A DNA stretch of 64,000 nt from an uncultured Ruminococcus sp. (GCA_902778175.1 CACYWT010000020.1:1-64000); one strand, 5' to 3'. Counted from the stretch's first letter, positions 43,881 to 53,161 are shown. Translations and numbers: made by a program. The notes: generated by a model from the letters alone, not told the origin.

Positions 43881-43914
43881 TTGAAAATAAACATATCCAT
43901 GCTTTTCCGATACC

Positions 43915-44029
43915 TTAGGCAACACCGGAAAAGAACCGCCTGAAGAAAGTACCCTTGTTGTACTTTTTTACGTTATTAAGCACAAAACCCGTTTGATAAC
44001 AGTCAGCTTAACTGCGGTTTTGCCCTAAA
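43915..44029 (+). repeat. Dispersed palindromic repeat, diverged copy E
   Basis: It begins TTAGGCAACACCGGAAAAGA and ends GCGGTTTTGCCCTAAA. It has about the same order of blocks (GAACCGCC, GTACCCTTGTTGTACTTTTT, CACAAAACCCG, TTGATAACAGTCAG) but many substitutions, so it is an older copy. It is 34 bp from copy D. Confidence 0.75.
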
Positions 44030-44134
44030 GAATTATACACAATTTACACTTGTTTGTCAATACAAACATAATAAAATATGCCCAAGAAGAAAAACAAAAG
44101 CGGACGCATACACAAAGCAGCGTCCGCAATGATA

Positions 44135-45970
44135 TTATTCAGATGTCTGAGTTTCATTTATCCAGTTTCCGTACAGTGTGATCTTACCCTTGTTTTTCGG
44201 ATTGACGGGATCGGTCATTACAATAGCAGAGTTCTTTCCCTCTACATCTTTGGAATTTTTGTTGACTGAACTGATCGTTGCTTTTTCTTCCCAATTGCTC
44301 AGTCCCTCAATATACTCTGAGAAATAAACCTTGTTGTTCTCGAATTTGTACTTTCCGTTTTCGATATGAGGCTCCTTTTCGTTTTCGCATACGACCGTCA
44401 TCTTGTAGCGTCCGTTATGACTGAACTCGAAAACATATTTCGCTTCTTTGCCGCAATCAGGACATTTGATCTTGTATGCTTCCCATACGGCAGGAGTGCC
44501 GTCGGTTTTTGCGGTGTTGATAATGAGCGAAAGATTGCTGAGCTTGTTCAGGATCTTGTCAACATCCTTGTACCCCTTGATCTCATTGTAGATCTCAAGA
44601 GAATCCTTGTATCTCAGCTCATTATATGCCTTGCCTGCAAGCTGATATTTACATTCGCTGGCTTTCTTTTCCGCCTGCTTGAAATTACCGACCTTTTCAA
44701 AGATAGCAAGGGCTTTGTCCGGATGCTTTGCATTAAGCTCTTCCAGTCCCACATAATAAAGCTGCGTAACACAGTTTTTCATCTCTTTTGAGTTTTCTAC
44801 CGTCAGACCAAGACCGGAATAGATATCCATTGCCTTTTCATATTCCTTATCGTTCATATAGCTTTCGGCAAGCCCCATCATTGAATCGGTATACATCTTG
44901 TCCGAATCCTTGAATCCCGGAATGGATATGAAAAGATCAGCAGCGGCTTTCATACTTTTTGCGTAAAAATAATTGGTCGCCTTATTATAGATACACTGCT
45001 TCCTTAGTTCCTCACTGTCGCGGTAGCCGTGCATTTTCTCGAATTTCTCGATAGCATTATCAAATTCTCCGCGGTTCATCATACTGACTGCATTATTATA
45101 TCTTATCATCGGCAGACCATAGGCATAGAATCCGTAACCGCCGCCTGCGACTAATACGATAATAAGTATAATGATGAGCAATTTCCTGCTACGTTTCCGA
45201 CTTTCCTGTTTTTTGAGCTGCTTTTTGTAATCCTCGCTTCTTTTGGCAAATTCCTGTTTTTGCTTTTCTTTATCAAGTCTTTCCTTTTCGGCAGCTTCAT
45301 GGCGGATCTTTTCAGCTTCGGCCTTGCGTTTTTCGTCCTGAGCGCGCAAAAGGTCGGTGCTGATATTTTCAATAAGCCATTTTTTGGGCAGATTACAGCC
45401 GCTGCATTTGTCCTCGTCGTTCCAGTTAAGGGTGCCGCAGGCGCAAAGCCAGTGGCTTTCTGAGAAAACAGGCTGGAATATGAGCTTGGTATGATCTATA
45501 TTTTTCTTTGTGCAATTATCTATAAACTGTTTGTGCAGGCTTCCCTGGACATTGAAAATGCTTTCCTGCTCCAGACTGATATTGAATCTTGTTCCTTCTT
45601 CGTTTTCCCATTTTTCTCCGCTGACTGTAGTAACGGATTTGATGACATATTCGATATTGCGTGTCTGCGGATTTTTGATCTTTATCGGGCGCTCCATTCC
45701 GAATACGCCGTTGCGCGGGATATCAAGTCCCGTAAAGCTGCAATCCTCCAGTGTATCGACTACTATCCTGACGGAATCATAGCATATCAGATCGAAAACG
45801 ACCTCGCTGACAGGTTCGGGCTGTACATTCATCATTTTACAGTATGCAAATATGCAGCCGACATTCATATCAAGTTCAAGTTTCATGGTGCATAACGCTA
45901 TCGGAGAACCGCTGAACCATAAATGAATATTTTTTTCCTCGATTAACTGCTTCTTTTCTTCCTTTGCCAT
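44135..45970 (-). CDS. Membrane protein with zinc ribbon, coiled coil and TPR-like repeats
   Basis: The 611-residue protein is not assigned to a named family. Residues 1-165 form a beta-rich N-terminal domain. A RanBP2-type zinc finger follows (LCACGTLNWNDEDKCSGCNL, about 174-193), then a charged coiled coil (about 208-265). One membrane helix (LLIIILIIVLVAGGGYGFYA, about 266-285) is followed by five or more TPR-like repeats (FDNAIEKFEKMHGYRDSEEL, YEKAMDIYSGLG, PDKALAIFEKVGNFKQAEK). A small C-terminal beta domain carries a CPDCGKEAKYVF pair. The repeats are probably outside. It stands alone, upstream of a divergent fumarase. Confidence 0.75.
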   Translation of the reverse strand: MAKEEKKQLIEEKNIHLWFSGSPIALCTMKLELDMNVGCIFAYCKMMNVQPEPVSEVVFDLICYDSVRIVVDTLEDCSFTGLDIPRNGVFGMERPIKIKNPQTRNIEYVIKSVTTVSGEKWENEEGTRFNISLEQESIFNVQGSLHKQFIDNCTKKNIDHTKLIFQPVFSESHWLCACGTLNWNDEDKCSGCNLPKKWLIENISTDLLRAQDEKRKAEAEKIRHEAAEKERLDKEKQKQEFAKRSEDYKKQLKKQESRKRSRKLLIIILIIVLVAGGGYGFYAYGLPMIRYNNAVSMMNRGEFDNAIEKFEKMHGYRDSEELRKQCIYNKATNYFYAKSMKAAADLFISIPGFKDSDKMYTDSMMGLAESYMNDKEYEKAMDIYSGLGLTVENSKEMKNCVTQLYYVGLEELNAKHPDKALAIFEKVGNFKQAEKKASECKYQLAGKAYNELRYKDSLEIYNEIKGYKDVDKILNKLSNLSLIINTAKTDGTPAVWEAYKIKCPDCGKEAKYVFEFSHNGRYKMTVVCENEKEPHIENGKYKFENNKVYFSEYIEGLSNWEEKATISSVNKNSKDVEGKNSAIVMTDPVNPKNKGKITLYGNWINETQTSE

Positions 45971-46169
45971 AACGCAACTCCCCGGTAGGCATAAAAAACT
46001 GCCTTTTACCGATTAATAATTTGTTAATAAATATTCTAATACTTATTTGTTAATATGTCAAGAAAAAGGGCGTTGGTTTTTTAGATTTTGTATATTTGTA
46101 AGAAAAAACAGGTACGGTATGTATATTTTATCATTGTTGTTAATATTTTGTTCATAATTTGCATAGGCA

Positions 46170-46198
46170 TTGCATTTAATGCGGATTTCCTATATAAT
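46170..46198 (+). promoter_or_regulatory. Sigma-A promoter of the fumarase operon
   Basis: TTGCAT (46170-46175) and a perfect TATAAT (46193-46198) are 17 bp apart. The transcribed leader carries AAGAGGTGAAGGG, then a GGGTCGTACCC mini-hairpin just before the ATG, so spacing between ribosome site and start is unusual. Confidence 0.75.
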
Positions 46199-46264
46199 AT
46201 AAGTGGTTTTTGAAATCGCAAAAAATCTGATCTTTACAAGAGGTGAAGGGTCGTACCCGAAAAA

Positions 46265-47116
46265 ATGGAAATAAGAAAAATTGACGCCGCAGTCGTTACC
46301 GAAACGGTAAAAAAACTGTATCTTGATATGAATTACCATATCGGTGACGATATACTCACAGCGCTGAAAAAGGCAAGTGAAACCGAAAGCAGTCCGATAG
46401 GCAGGAATGTGCTCAGTCAGCTTATCGAAAACAATAAGATCGCTTCCGATGAGGAAATACCGATCTGTCAGGATACGGGCATGGCTGTTCTTTTTGTGGA
46501 ATACGGCGACCGTGTCGTTATCGAAAACGGCAGCTTCGAGGAAGCAGTCCAGCAGGGTGTGCGCAGCGCATATATCGACGGTTATCTGCGCAAATCCGTA
46601 GTCCGTGATCCTGTTTTCGACAGGATAAATACGAAGGACAATACCCCTGCGATAATTTATACTACTATCGTTCCCGGAGATAAAATACATATTCTTGCAG
46701 GCTGCAAGGGTTTCGGGAGCGAAAATATGTCCGCGATAAAAATGCTCACCCCGTCCGCAGGGATAGAGGGAGTGAAGAAATTTATACTTGATACAGTAGC
46801 GTATGCAGGTCCCAATCCCTGTCCTCCGATAGTTGTAGGCGTGGGGCTCGGAGGAACCTTCGAGAAAGCCGCCATGCTCGCAAAGAAAGCCACTCTGCGT
46901 CCGATAGACAGTAAAAATCCCGACAAGAGATACAGCGAGCTTGAATACGAGCTTCTCTCTGAGATAAACACTATGGGCTTCGGTCCTGCCGGTCTGGGAG
47001 GAAGCAATACCGCCTTAGGAGTGAATATCGAGGTATTCCCGACTCATATTGCAGGAATGCCCGTTGCGGTGAATATCTGCTGTCATGCCGCAAGACACAA
47101 GGAAGCTGAAATATAA
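46265..47116 (+). CDS. Class I fumarate hydratase, alpha subunit
   Basis: Fumarase interconverts fumarate and malate. This 283-residue protein is the N-terminal half of an iron-sulfur class I fumarase, split in two genes as in many Clostridia. The cluster Cys residues are in EIPICQDTGMAVLF near 75, AGCKGFGSENMS near 147 and GPNPCPPIVVGVGLGG near 186. The end GIEVFPTHIAGMPVAVN-like stretch (NIEVFPTHIAGMPVAVNICC) is typical. The beta subunit follows after 14 bp. L-tartrate dehydratase (TtdA) is related, but context does not favour it. Confidence 0.92.
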   Translation: MEIRKIDAAVVTETVKKLYLDMNYHIGDDILTALKKASETESSPIGRNVLSQLIENNKIASDEEIPICQDTGMAVLFVEYGDRVVIENGSFEEAVQQGVRSAYIDGYLRKSVVRDPVFDRINTKDNTPAIIYTTIVPGDKIHILAGCKGFGSENMSAIKMLTPSAGIEGVKKFILDTVAYAGPNPCPPIVVGVGLGGTFEKAAMLAKKATLRPIDSKNPDKRYSELEYELLSEINTMGFGPAGLGGSNTALGVNIEVFPTHIAGMPVAVNICCHAARHKEAEI

Positions 47117-47130
47117 GGGAGGGTCTGCTC

Positions 47131-47670
47131 ATGGTTAAAAAAATAACGCTGCCTCTGACGGACGAGGCAATAAAGGATCTGAAAGCAGGCGACAGCGTAC
47201 TGATCAGCGGTTCGATGCTGACAGGAAGAGATGCCGCTCACAAAAGGCTTTTTGAGCTTATAGAAAAGGGAGAATCCCTGCCCGTTGAAATTGAGGGAGA
47301 GGTTATCTACTATGTCGGTCCGGCTCCCGCAAAGCCCGGACACGCCGTAGGTCCCGCCGGTCCCACATCAAGCTACCGCATGGATAAATATACTCCCGCC
47401 CTGCTCGACAGAGGTCTGAAAGGAATGATCGGCAAGGGCGCAAGAAACAGGGAAGTGATCGATTCCATGATAAAAAACGGCTGCGTTTATTTTGCGGCTA
47501 TCGGCGGAGCGGCTGCTCTGATATCAAGAAGCATAAAAAAAGCCGAAACGCTTGCATATGAAGATCTCGGCACGGAAGCTATATATCGTTTTTATGTTGA
47601 GGATTTCCCGGCAATAGTCGCTATCGACTCAAAGGGGAACAGCATACTTGTACAGTCTGATAAGCATTGA
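47131..47670 (+). CDS. Class I fumarate hydratase, beta subunit
   Basis: The 179-residue protein is the C-terminal half of class I fumarase. It begins VKKITLPLTDEAIKDLKAGD and contains LISGSMLTGRDAAHKRLFEL, YYVGPAPAKPGHAVGPAGPT, TSSYRMDKYTPALL and YFAAIGGAAALISRSIKKA, all characteristic. It pairs with the alpha subunit to complete the active site. GGGAGGGTCTGCTC precedes the ATG. Confidence 0.92.
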   Translation: MVKKITLPLTDEAIKDLKAGDSVLISGSMLTGRDAAHKRLFELIEKGESLPVEIEGEVIYYVGPAPAKPGHAVGPAGPTSSYRMDKYTPALLDRGLKGMIGKGARNREVIDSMIKNGCVYFAAIGGAAALISRSIKKAETLAYEDLGTEAIYRFYVEDFPAIVAIDSKGNSILVQSDKH

Positions 47671-47707
47671 TCTTCAGCCGGGGCGGATCTCCTCCCCGGC
47701 TCAAATA

Positions 47708-47841
47708 TTAAGGCAACACCGCTGGGAGACCGCCTTGCGGCTTAGCACCACATCTGTTGCGCCCGAAGGAAGTGCCCTTGGGGTACTCTTTTTCCGTCAT
47801 TCTGCACAAAACTCGCTTGATAACCTGCGGTATTGCCTTAA
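47708..47841 (+). repeat. Dispersed palindromic repeat, copy F
   Basis: It begins TTAAGGCAACACCGCTGGGA and ends CTGCGGTATTGCCTTAA. The left half is complete, including CCCGAAGGAAGTGCCC, but the inner right arm is deleted. It lies 38 bp after the fumarase beta stop. Confidence 0.9.
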
Positions 47842-47850
47842 AATAAAAAT

Positions 47851-47894
47851 GTAAAAATCCGCTCGGACAGGATAACTGTCGGGCGGATCTTTAC
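47851..47894. terminator. Hairpin terminator downstream of fumarase
   Basis: GTAAAAATCCGCTCGGACAG and CTGTCGGGCGGATCTTTAC form a long stem with few mismatches around GATAA. It lies after repeat copy F. Confidence 0.7.
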
Positions 47895-48503
47895 ATTGAA
47901 AGGCAAAACAAAATACAAGAAAGGATGTAATCTGATAAACTGGGGCTGTTTTCCTGATACAGCCCATTTCCCGGATAGGGAAGCGGTATTGTTAAAAGCT
48001 TTGCTTTCAACAAGCAAAGGCAAGCCGTAGGCTTTGCGGTTATAGTCGGCAGTGCTGTCCACAAAGTTCCATCTTGTCCACAAAGTTCCAATAATATGGA
48101 ATAAAGGCAAAATAGTTATTTTTGTATCAAATATTATAGTTTTTATTATATCCGATACCTTGAAGTGAAATACACTTGACAATCGCGGAGCAATTTGTCA
48201 AACTCCTGATTTAATCGGCTTTTTCTCAAACAATACCACATCAGGCAACTGGTGCCAGAAATAATTCCTTTTACTTTTTTCCTTTTTTCTTCTTATTCTC
48301 ATTCATCTTATTGTGCTATTATTATAACATCTTTTATTTTTTTCGTCAACTGCTTTTTCGTCATTTCGTAGATTTTCTATATATTATTATTGTAGGATTG
48401 TGCAATATGACGGAAAAAACAAATTATTTACAGATATTGTTTATTATTCACCGCGCATAACACCAATTCCTGCCGCTTACAGCCGCAATACTGCTCTGCT
48501 GCG
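47895..48503. other. Gene-free stretch between fumarase and spoIVA
   Basis: The interval is AT-rich. TGTCCACAAAGTTCCA occurs twice, at 48056-48071 and 48075-48090. A 114-codon minus-strand frame (47838-48182) overlaps the terminator and repeat tip and is not supported. No RNA gene or further promoter was recognised. Confidence 0.5.
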
Positions 48504-49982
48504 TCAAAGAATAATGCAGATAAGTCCGTTGCAGCCGTCGTTTATGATCCTTTCGACAGTTTCCTTAACCTTGTTCCTTGCGTCGGCAGGCATACGGTAC
48601 AGCTTGTTGTGCAGCCCCTCATTCACTAACTCATGCAGTGATTTTCCGAAAATATTCGATTCCCAGATTTTAGTCGGATCGTCCTCAAATTCCTTCATCA
48701 GATAAGCCACAAGCTCCTCTGACTGCTGTTCCGAACCGACTATCGGCGTTATTTCGGTCTTTATTGTGGTTTTCATCATGTGTACGCTCGGCGCATTTGC
48801 TCTCAGCCTTATTCCGTATCTTCCGCCCTGACGTATTATCTCCGGCTCCTCAAGAGTAAGCTCCTCCATTGACGGCATAACGATACCGTAGCCGGTTTCG
48901 CTGACGTCATTGTATGCCTGTCTGACTTTTTCAAATTCCTTTTTCATTTTTGACAGCTCCATCATCGCGTCAAGCATACCGCCCTCATCTGTAATGTCAA
49001 GCCCCGTCTTTTCCCCGAGAACACGATAGAACAGAGTCGGGTCTATCTCTACTCTCAGCCGCGCTCTTCCGCTGCCGAGATCAACAGCGCTCGTTTCAGC
49101 CATAAGAACATATTCGCTTTCTCTTATTCTGTCCGCGATATCAGCCGCCTCTTTTATTCTTGCGGCTCCTGATGCCGCTCCCTCGATCGTCCCGAAAAGC
49201 GAATTTCTCAGCCAGTGATCCTGCTCCAGAGATGTTACCCATTTCGGCATATCCACCTTTATTTCCTTCACGGGAAATTCAAACAGAATACGCGCAAGTA
49301 TCCTCTTTATTTCATTTTCGTCAAGCTGCATACAGCTTACAGGCTCCACATGAACCCCGTATTTTTCACTCAGCGATGCGGCAAGCTCCATTGTCCGCGC
49401 CGATGACGGATCAATGCTGTTGAGCAGAACAATAAAGGGCTTGTTTATCTCCTGCAGCTCGCTGATCACTCTCTGCTCCGCCTGCTCATATTCCTCTCTC
49501 GGTATATCGCTGATACTGCCGTCGGTGGTCACTACCAGACCTATTGTCGAATGATCCGTTATTACTTTCCTTGTCCCTAATTCCGCAGCCATATTGAACG
49601 GTATCTCTTCGTCAAACCACGGAGTTTTTACCATACGCGGATTATCGTCCTCTATATAACCCAGCGCGCTCGGCACGATATATCCCACGCAGTCGATCAT
49701 TCTTACACGGAACCCCGATACTCCGTCCAGCTTTATTTCCGCGGCGTCCTCCGGAATGAATTTCGGTTCTGTGGTCATTATCGTCCTGCCTGCCGAGGAC
49801 TGCGGAAGCTCGTCGGTCGCCCTTGCTTTTTGCTGTTCGTCACCGATATTCGGTATAACAAGGGTATCCATAAATCTTTTTATAAAGGTCGATTTGCCTG
49901 TTCTGACAGGTCCCACAATGCCGAGATAGATCTCTCCGCCCGTTCTTTGTGAAATATCTCTGTAAATATTTGTTTCTTCCAC
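48504..49982 (-). CDS. spoIVA: Stage IV sporulation protein A (coat morphogenetic ATPase)
   Basis: SpoIVA hydrolyses ATP to polymerise on the forespore surface as the basement layer of the coat. The 492-residue protein fits the family length. The P-loop is GIVGPVRTGKSTFIKRFMDT near 21-40, followed by SSAGRTIMTTEPKFIPEDA and MIDCVGYIVPSALGYIEDDN. The C-terminus (DGCNGLICIIL) anchors it through SpoVM in B. subtilis. The neighbouring SipL-like gene and the spoVM gene at 42979 complete the known partners. Confidence 0.96.
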   Translation of the reverse strand: MEETNIYRDISQRTGGEIYLGIVGPVRTGKSTFIKRFMDTLVIPNIGDEQQKARATDELPQSSAGRTIMTTEPKFIPEDAAEIKLDGVSGFRVRMIDCVGYIVPSALGYIEDDNPRMVKTPWFDEEIPFNMAAELGTRKVITDHSTIGLVVTTDGSISDIPREEYEQAEQRVISELQEINKPFIVLLNSIDPSSARTMELAASLSEKYGVHVEPVSCMQLDENEIKRILARILFEFPVKEIKVDMPKWVTSLEQDHWLRNSLFGTIEGAASGAARIKEAADIADRIRESEYVLMAETSAVDLGSGRARLRVEIDPTLFYRVLGEKTGLDITDEGGMLDAMMELSKMKKEFEKVRQAYNDVSETGYGIVMPSMEELTLEEPEIIRQGGRYGIRLRANAPSVHMMKTTIKTEITPIVGSEQQSEELVAYLMKEFEDDPTKIWESNIFGKSLHELVNEGLHNKLYRMPADARNKVKETVERIINDGCNGLICIIL

Positions 49983-49994
49983 CTTGCGTCCCCC

Positions 49995-51533
49995 TTACAT
50001 CGGAATCAGTATCATTGACCGCGCCTGTACTATATCCCCGGAAAGCCTGTTTTCCGACCGTATGGCTTCGACCGAGGTACAGTACATTCTTGCGATATCC
50101 CAGAGCTTTTCGCCCTCGTCGGCATAATAGAGCGTAAGCGCGGCGGTACTGTCCTTTTCGCGTTTTCTGTCCTCAAGTCCCTGAACGGAGGTTATGCACC
50201 TGACCTGAGAATCGGAATAGATGCATCCGTCTATCCTCAGATCAGCCTTTATTTCGGCGGTATTGTCCCCCGTGATCCTGAACGATACCGCAGGAACGAT
50301 GATATCCGCCGAAACGCTCACATTTTCCGTACCTTCCGGAACAGGAGCGTCAAAGGAAAAATCTATAGTTTTTTCCGCGCAGAAGGGGATCTGCTCAGTA
50401 TCAAGAGCAAGCATACAGCAGCTGAGCTTTCCTCTGATCGTAAGCTGTCCGTTTTCGGCTGATGTGATAAAGCTGATCCCGTCGCACCAGATATCTGTAA
50501 CACGGGTGATAAGGTCGTCGCCGGTACTCAGCTCGCCCCTGACGGACGGTGTCATTTCAAGCTTTCCGGCAAGACGGCGCGCAGGTATGCTCCTGCATCC
50601 GAGCTGAAGCTCATATGCGGTGGAATAGGCGTCGTCAATAACGCTGACGGAGGAATTTTCATATGCAAGCACATCGGCGCAGAGCCTTGCCTCAAGCGTG
50701 ATAAGTGTACTGTCCTCGTCATATTCGGATCTGAGTGAAACATCGCTGCCGAGTATCCCGACGCGGATATCGTTTTCGGTGCTGTCCGTGATACCGGGGA
50801 CGTCTATCACCTGACTGACCGGAACGGTGAAGGACATATGATCCTGCATACCTGTTTCTATATCAGTGACATACAGCACACGAAGCTGAAGTTCGCCTCG
50901 CAGCATAAGCTTATCGTTTATTGCGCGGCATTCTCCTCTGATAAAGCAAAGCTCATATCGCAGGATATTTTCGGGCGTCTGTTTGCCCTGACCGATATCA
51001 AGCACCTCGCTGACGGTAAACTGCTGTGACGCAAGACCGCGCAGGACGCTGATCTGTTCGGTATGTTTTTTCTGGCGTATATCATCGCCCTGAATACCGG
51101 TGCAGTATTCCTGTTCGCCGCGGTGCATGACTGCTGCTGTTACGGTAAATGCTCCGTGGATATCAAGCCTTCTCGGACCGACAGCGCGGCAGTTGAGATA
51201 TTCTGTTTTCGTGCGGATACAGGCTGTCGCGTCAGGGGCAGTGTTTTTCAGCTCAAAGGAACAGGTAAAGGGGCTGGTATGTTCACAGCACCGCACTGCC
51301 TGCTTTTTGCTGTCGAGGTAATAGATCCTGACAACGGACACTCCGTCTACATCAAGACGGTTCCCGGAGATATTTCTTGAGGTTATGCTCCGTGTCATGC
51401 GGCATTTCAGTATTCTTTCTATATCCGGGCAATAATCCGGAAGACTGAAATCGAGATCAACGGGCTGTTCCGAATTCTGGCGAAGAATTTCCTCACAGAC
51501 GGGACAGCACTCCTTTTCAAGCATATAATCCAT
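49995..51533 (-). CDS. sipL: SipL-like SpoIVA-interacting coat protein (DUF3794 + LysM)
   Basis: The 512-residue protein has SPOCS/DUF3794 domains and a C-terminal LysM. The N-terminal part has PVDLDFSLPDYCPDIERILK, a Clostridia hallmark, and the middle has RGECRAINDKLMLRGELQLR. The C-terminus reads YYADEGEKLWDIARMYCTSV (LysM, about 460-512). In C. difficile, SipL binds SpoIVA through its LysM domain and is required for coat attachment. Here the gene lies 12 bp upstream of spoIVA, which makes the functional link direct. Naming rests on architecture and context. Confidence 0.85.
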   Translation of the reverse strand: MDYMLEKECCPVCEEILRQNSEQPVDLDFSLPDYCPDIERILKCRMTRSITSRNISGNRLDVDGVSVVRIYYLDSKKQAVRCCEHTSPFTCSFELKNTAPDATACIRTKTEYLNCRAVGPRRLDIHGAFTVTAAVMHRGEQEYCTGIQGDDIRQKKHTEQISVLRGLASQQFTVSEVLDIGQGKQTPENILRYELCFIRGECRAINDKLMLRGELQLRVLYVTDIETGMQDHMSFTVPVSQVIDVPGITDSTENDIRVGILGSDVSLRSEYDEDSTLITLEARLCADVLAYENSSVSVIDDAYSTAYELQLGCRSIPARRLAGKLEMTPSVRGELSTGDDLITRVTDIWCDGISFITSAENGQLTIRGKLSCCMLALDTEQIPFCAEKTIDFSFDAPVPEGTENVSVSADIIVPAVSFRITGDNTAEIKADLRIDGCIYSDSQVRCITSVQGLEDRKREKDSTAALTLYYADEGEKLWDIARMYCTSVEAIRSENRLSGDIVQARSMILIPM

Positions 51534-51627
51534 AGACGATCCTCTCCCATTTTTTATGTCTATGAATCTATATTCACCTGTTTTATCTTTTATTACCCCG
51601 AAAAGAAAAAAGCTGATAAAAACGGAT

Positions 51628-52284
51628 CTATGCGGAAAGTCTTTCCCTCAGATAAAGAAGAATTTTCTTTTCCCTTCGTGAGACCTGTACCTGCGTCATT
51701 CCAAGACAGCGCGCTGTTTCTGTCTGTGTCATGCCGCTGAAAAAACGGAGCCGTATAAGCTCGCGGTCATTTCTGTCAAGCATTTTCAGCTCTGATTTCA
51801 GGGAAAGAAGCTCAGTTATACGTTCGTCAGGCGCTTCAACGGGAATATCCGTCATACCATCCTGACCGTCAGCGGAAAACGTAAGAGATACCGGAGGAGC
51901 CGAGGCGCATAAAGCCTCCGTTATCAGCCCGGGAGAAACCGACAGCCGCCGCGCAAGCTCGCTCACTGTAGGTTCGCCTTTTCCCGATCTGATATGCTCC
52001 TCGGTTTCCCGTCTGATTTTCAGCGCAAGCTCCTTCAGGCTGCGCGAAACCTTGACAGCGCCGCCGTCACGGAACAGACGCTTTATTTCCCCGATTATGA
52101 CAGGAACAGCATATGTGGAAAAGCAGAACCCCCTTGTCGCGTCGAACCTTTCCGCAGCTTTTACAAGCCCCATACAGCCTGCCTGATAAAGATCGTCATA
52201 TTCTATACCCTTGCCGCGAAAACGGCCTGCGCAGGTGTGTACAAGCCCCAGATTTCCGCTGACAAGGGTTTCTTTATCAGACAT
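51628..52284 (-). CDS. sigF: Forespore sigma factor SigF
   Basis: Sigma-F is the first forespore-specific sigma factor. The 218-residue protein has region 2 (NLGLVHTCAGRFRGKGIEYD, DLYQAGCMGLVKAAERFD, FSTYAVPVIIGEIKRLFRD), region 3 (KELALKIRRETEEHI) and region 4 (LIRLRFFSGMTQTETARCL, QVSRREKKIL). Sigma-G is close in sequence, but the operon with spoIIAA and spoIIAB identifies this as SigF. It overlaps spoIIAB by 8 bp. Confidence 0.95.
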   Translation of the reverse strand: MSDKETLVSGNLGLVHTCAGRFRGKGIEYDDLYQAGCMGLVKAAERFDATRGFCFSTYAVPVIIGEIKRLFRDGGAVKVSRSLKELALKIRRETEEHIRSGKGEPTVSELARRLSVSPGLITEALCASAPPVSLTFSADGQDGMTDIPVEAPDERITELLSLKSELKMLDRNDRELIRLRFFSGMTQTETARCLGMTQVQVSRREKKILLYLRERLSA

Positions 52285-52720
52285 CGCTCAGCCTCGGACT
52301 GAGCCTTTTGACAAGGGTGACGGTCGTTCCCCTGCCGGGCTTTGATCTGACGGAGAGCTTGTCGGTGAAGCTCTGCATTACGGCAAATCCCAGACCTGCG
52401 CGTTCTTCCTCCGGGGCTGTGGTATAAAGCGGTTCCATTGCTCTGGAAACGTCTTCTATTCCGCAGCCCTTGTCACGGATCTTTATTGTCAGGGTATTGC
52501 CCTCGGTTATTTTAGCGTTGACGCTTATGCTGCCGATGGTATCACGGTAGGCATGGACGACGCAGTTTGTGACGGCTTCCGATACGGCAGTGCGGATCTC
52601 GTTCAGTTCACCTACAGTCGGATCAAGCTGGGAAGCAAATGCTGCGACAGCAGTACGGGCGAAGCTTTCGTTTGCCGATCTGCTTTCAAAGCTCATGGAC
52701 ATTTCGTTAAGCACTTTCAT
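52277..52720 (-). CDS. spoIIAB: Anti-sigma F factor SpoIIAB
   Basis: SpoIIAB binds and silences SigF and phosphorylates SpoIIAA. The 147-residue GHKL kinase begins MKVLNEMSMSFESRSANESF and has the ATP site AVSEAVTNCVVHAYRD near 46-60, IKIRDKGCGIEDVSRAM, and GLGFAVMQSFTD. The start at 52720 is best spaced from AAAGGGG; an ATG at 52729 is too close. It overlaps the end of spoIIAA. Confidence 0.94.
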   Translation of the reverse strand: MKVLNEMSMSFESRSANESFARTAVAAFASQLDPTVGELNEIRTAVSEAVTNCVVHAYRDTIGSISVNAKITEGNTLTIKIRDKGCGIEDVSRAMEPLYTTAPEEERAGLGFAVMQSFTDKLSVRSKPGRGTTVTLVKRLSPRLSDV

Positions 52721-53045
52721 TTTTTTCATAACCCCTTTCAAGAACATCAAGGCAGCCAAGACCGGAAAGCTCCATCATCTTGCGCAGAGCAGGCGGAATA
52801 CTTACAGCCCTGACGCTGCCGCCGTAAAGCTTCATGATACGGTATCTGCCCATTATCAGTCCCACACCGGAGCTGTCCATAAATGTCACTGCGGAAAAAT
52901 CAAGCAGCAGCATCACAGGTTTCATTTCACCGATAAGCGCATCTGTATATTCTCTGATTTTTCTTGCGCTGTGGTGGTCGATATCTCCCGACAGATAAAC
53001 CGTAAGCACTTTTCCGTCAAATTTTGTTTTTGGCTTCAATAGCAT
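52707..53045 (-). CDS. spoIIAA: Anti-anti-sigma F factor SpoIIAA
   Basis: Unphosphorylated SpoIIAA frees SigF from SpoIIAB. The 112-residue STAS protein has LTVYLSGDIDHHSARKIREY and the phosphorylation site FMDSSGVGLIMGRY with Ser58/Ser59. The ATG at 53045 follows GGGGTG very closely; a TTG two codons later would have better spacing, so the true start is uncertain by six bases. Upstream lies palindromic repeat copy G. Confidence 0.92.
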   Translation of the reverse strand: MLLKPKTKFDGKVLTVYLSGDIDHHSARKIREYTDALIGEMKPVMLLLDFSAVTFMDSSGVGLIMGRYRIMKLYGGSVRAVSIPPALRKMMELSGLGCLDVLERGYEKNESA

Positions 53046-53161
53046 CACCCCGTAAAAGATTTGCTTTTCCGGATCATTATACTTCCTGTACCGCCAATAA
53101 TTTGCAGAACACCGTCGGACTGAAAAAAATCGCCCGTGAAGTGTTCCGGCGATAATAAGCG

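Noticed and set aside
47838..48182. 114-codon minus-strand ORF after fumarase
   Set aside because: Overlaps the terminator hairpin and the tip of repeat copy F; the translation shows no domain and there is no ribosome site.
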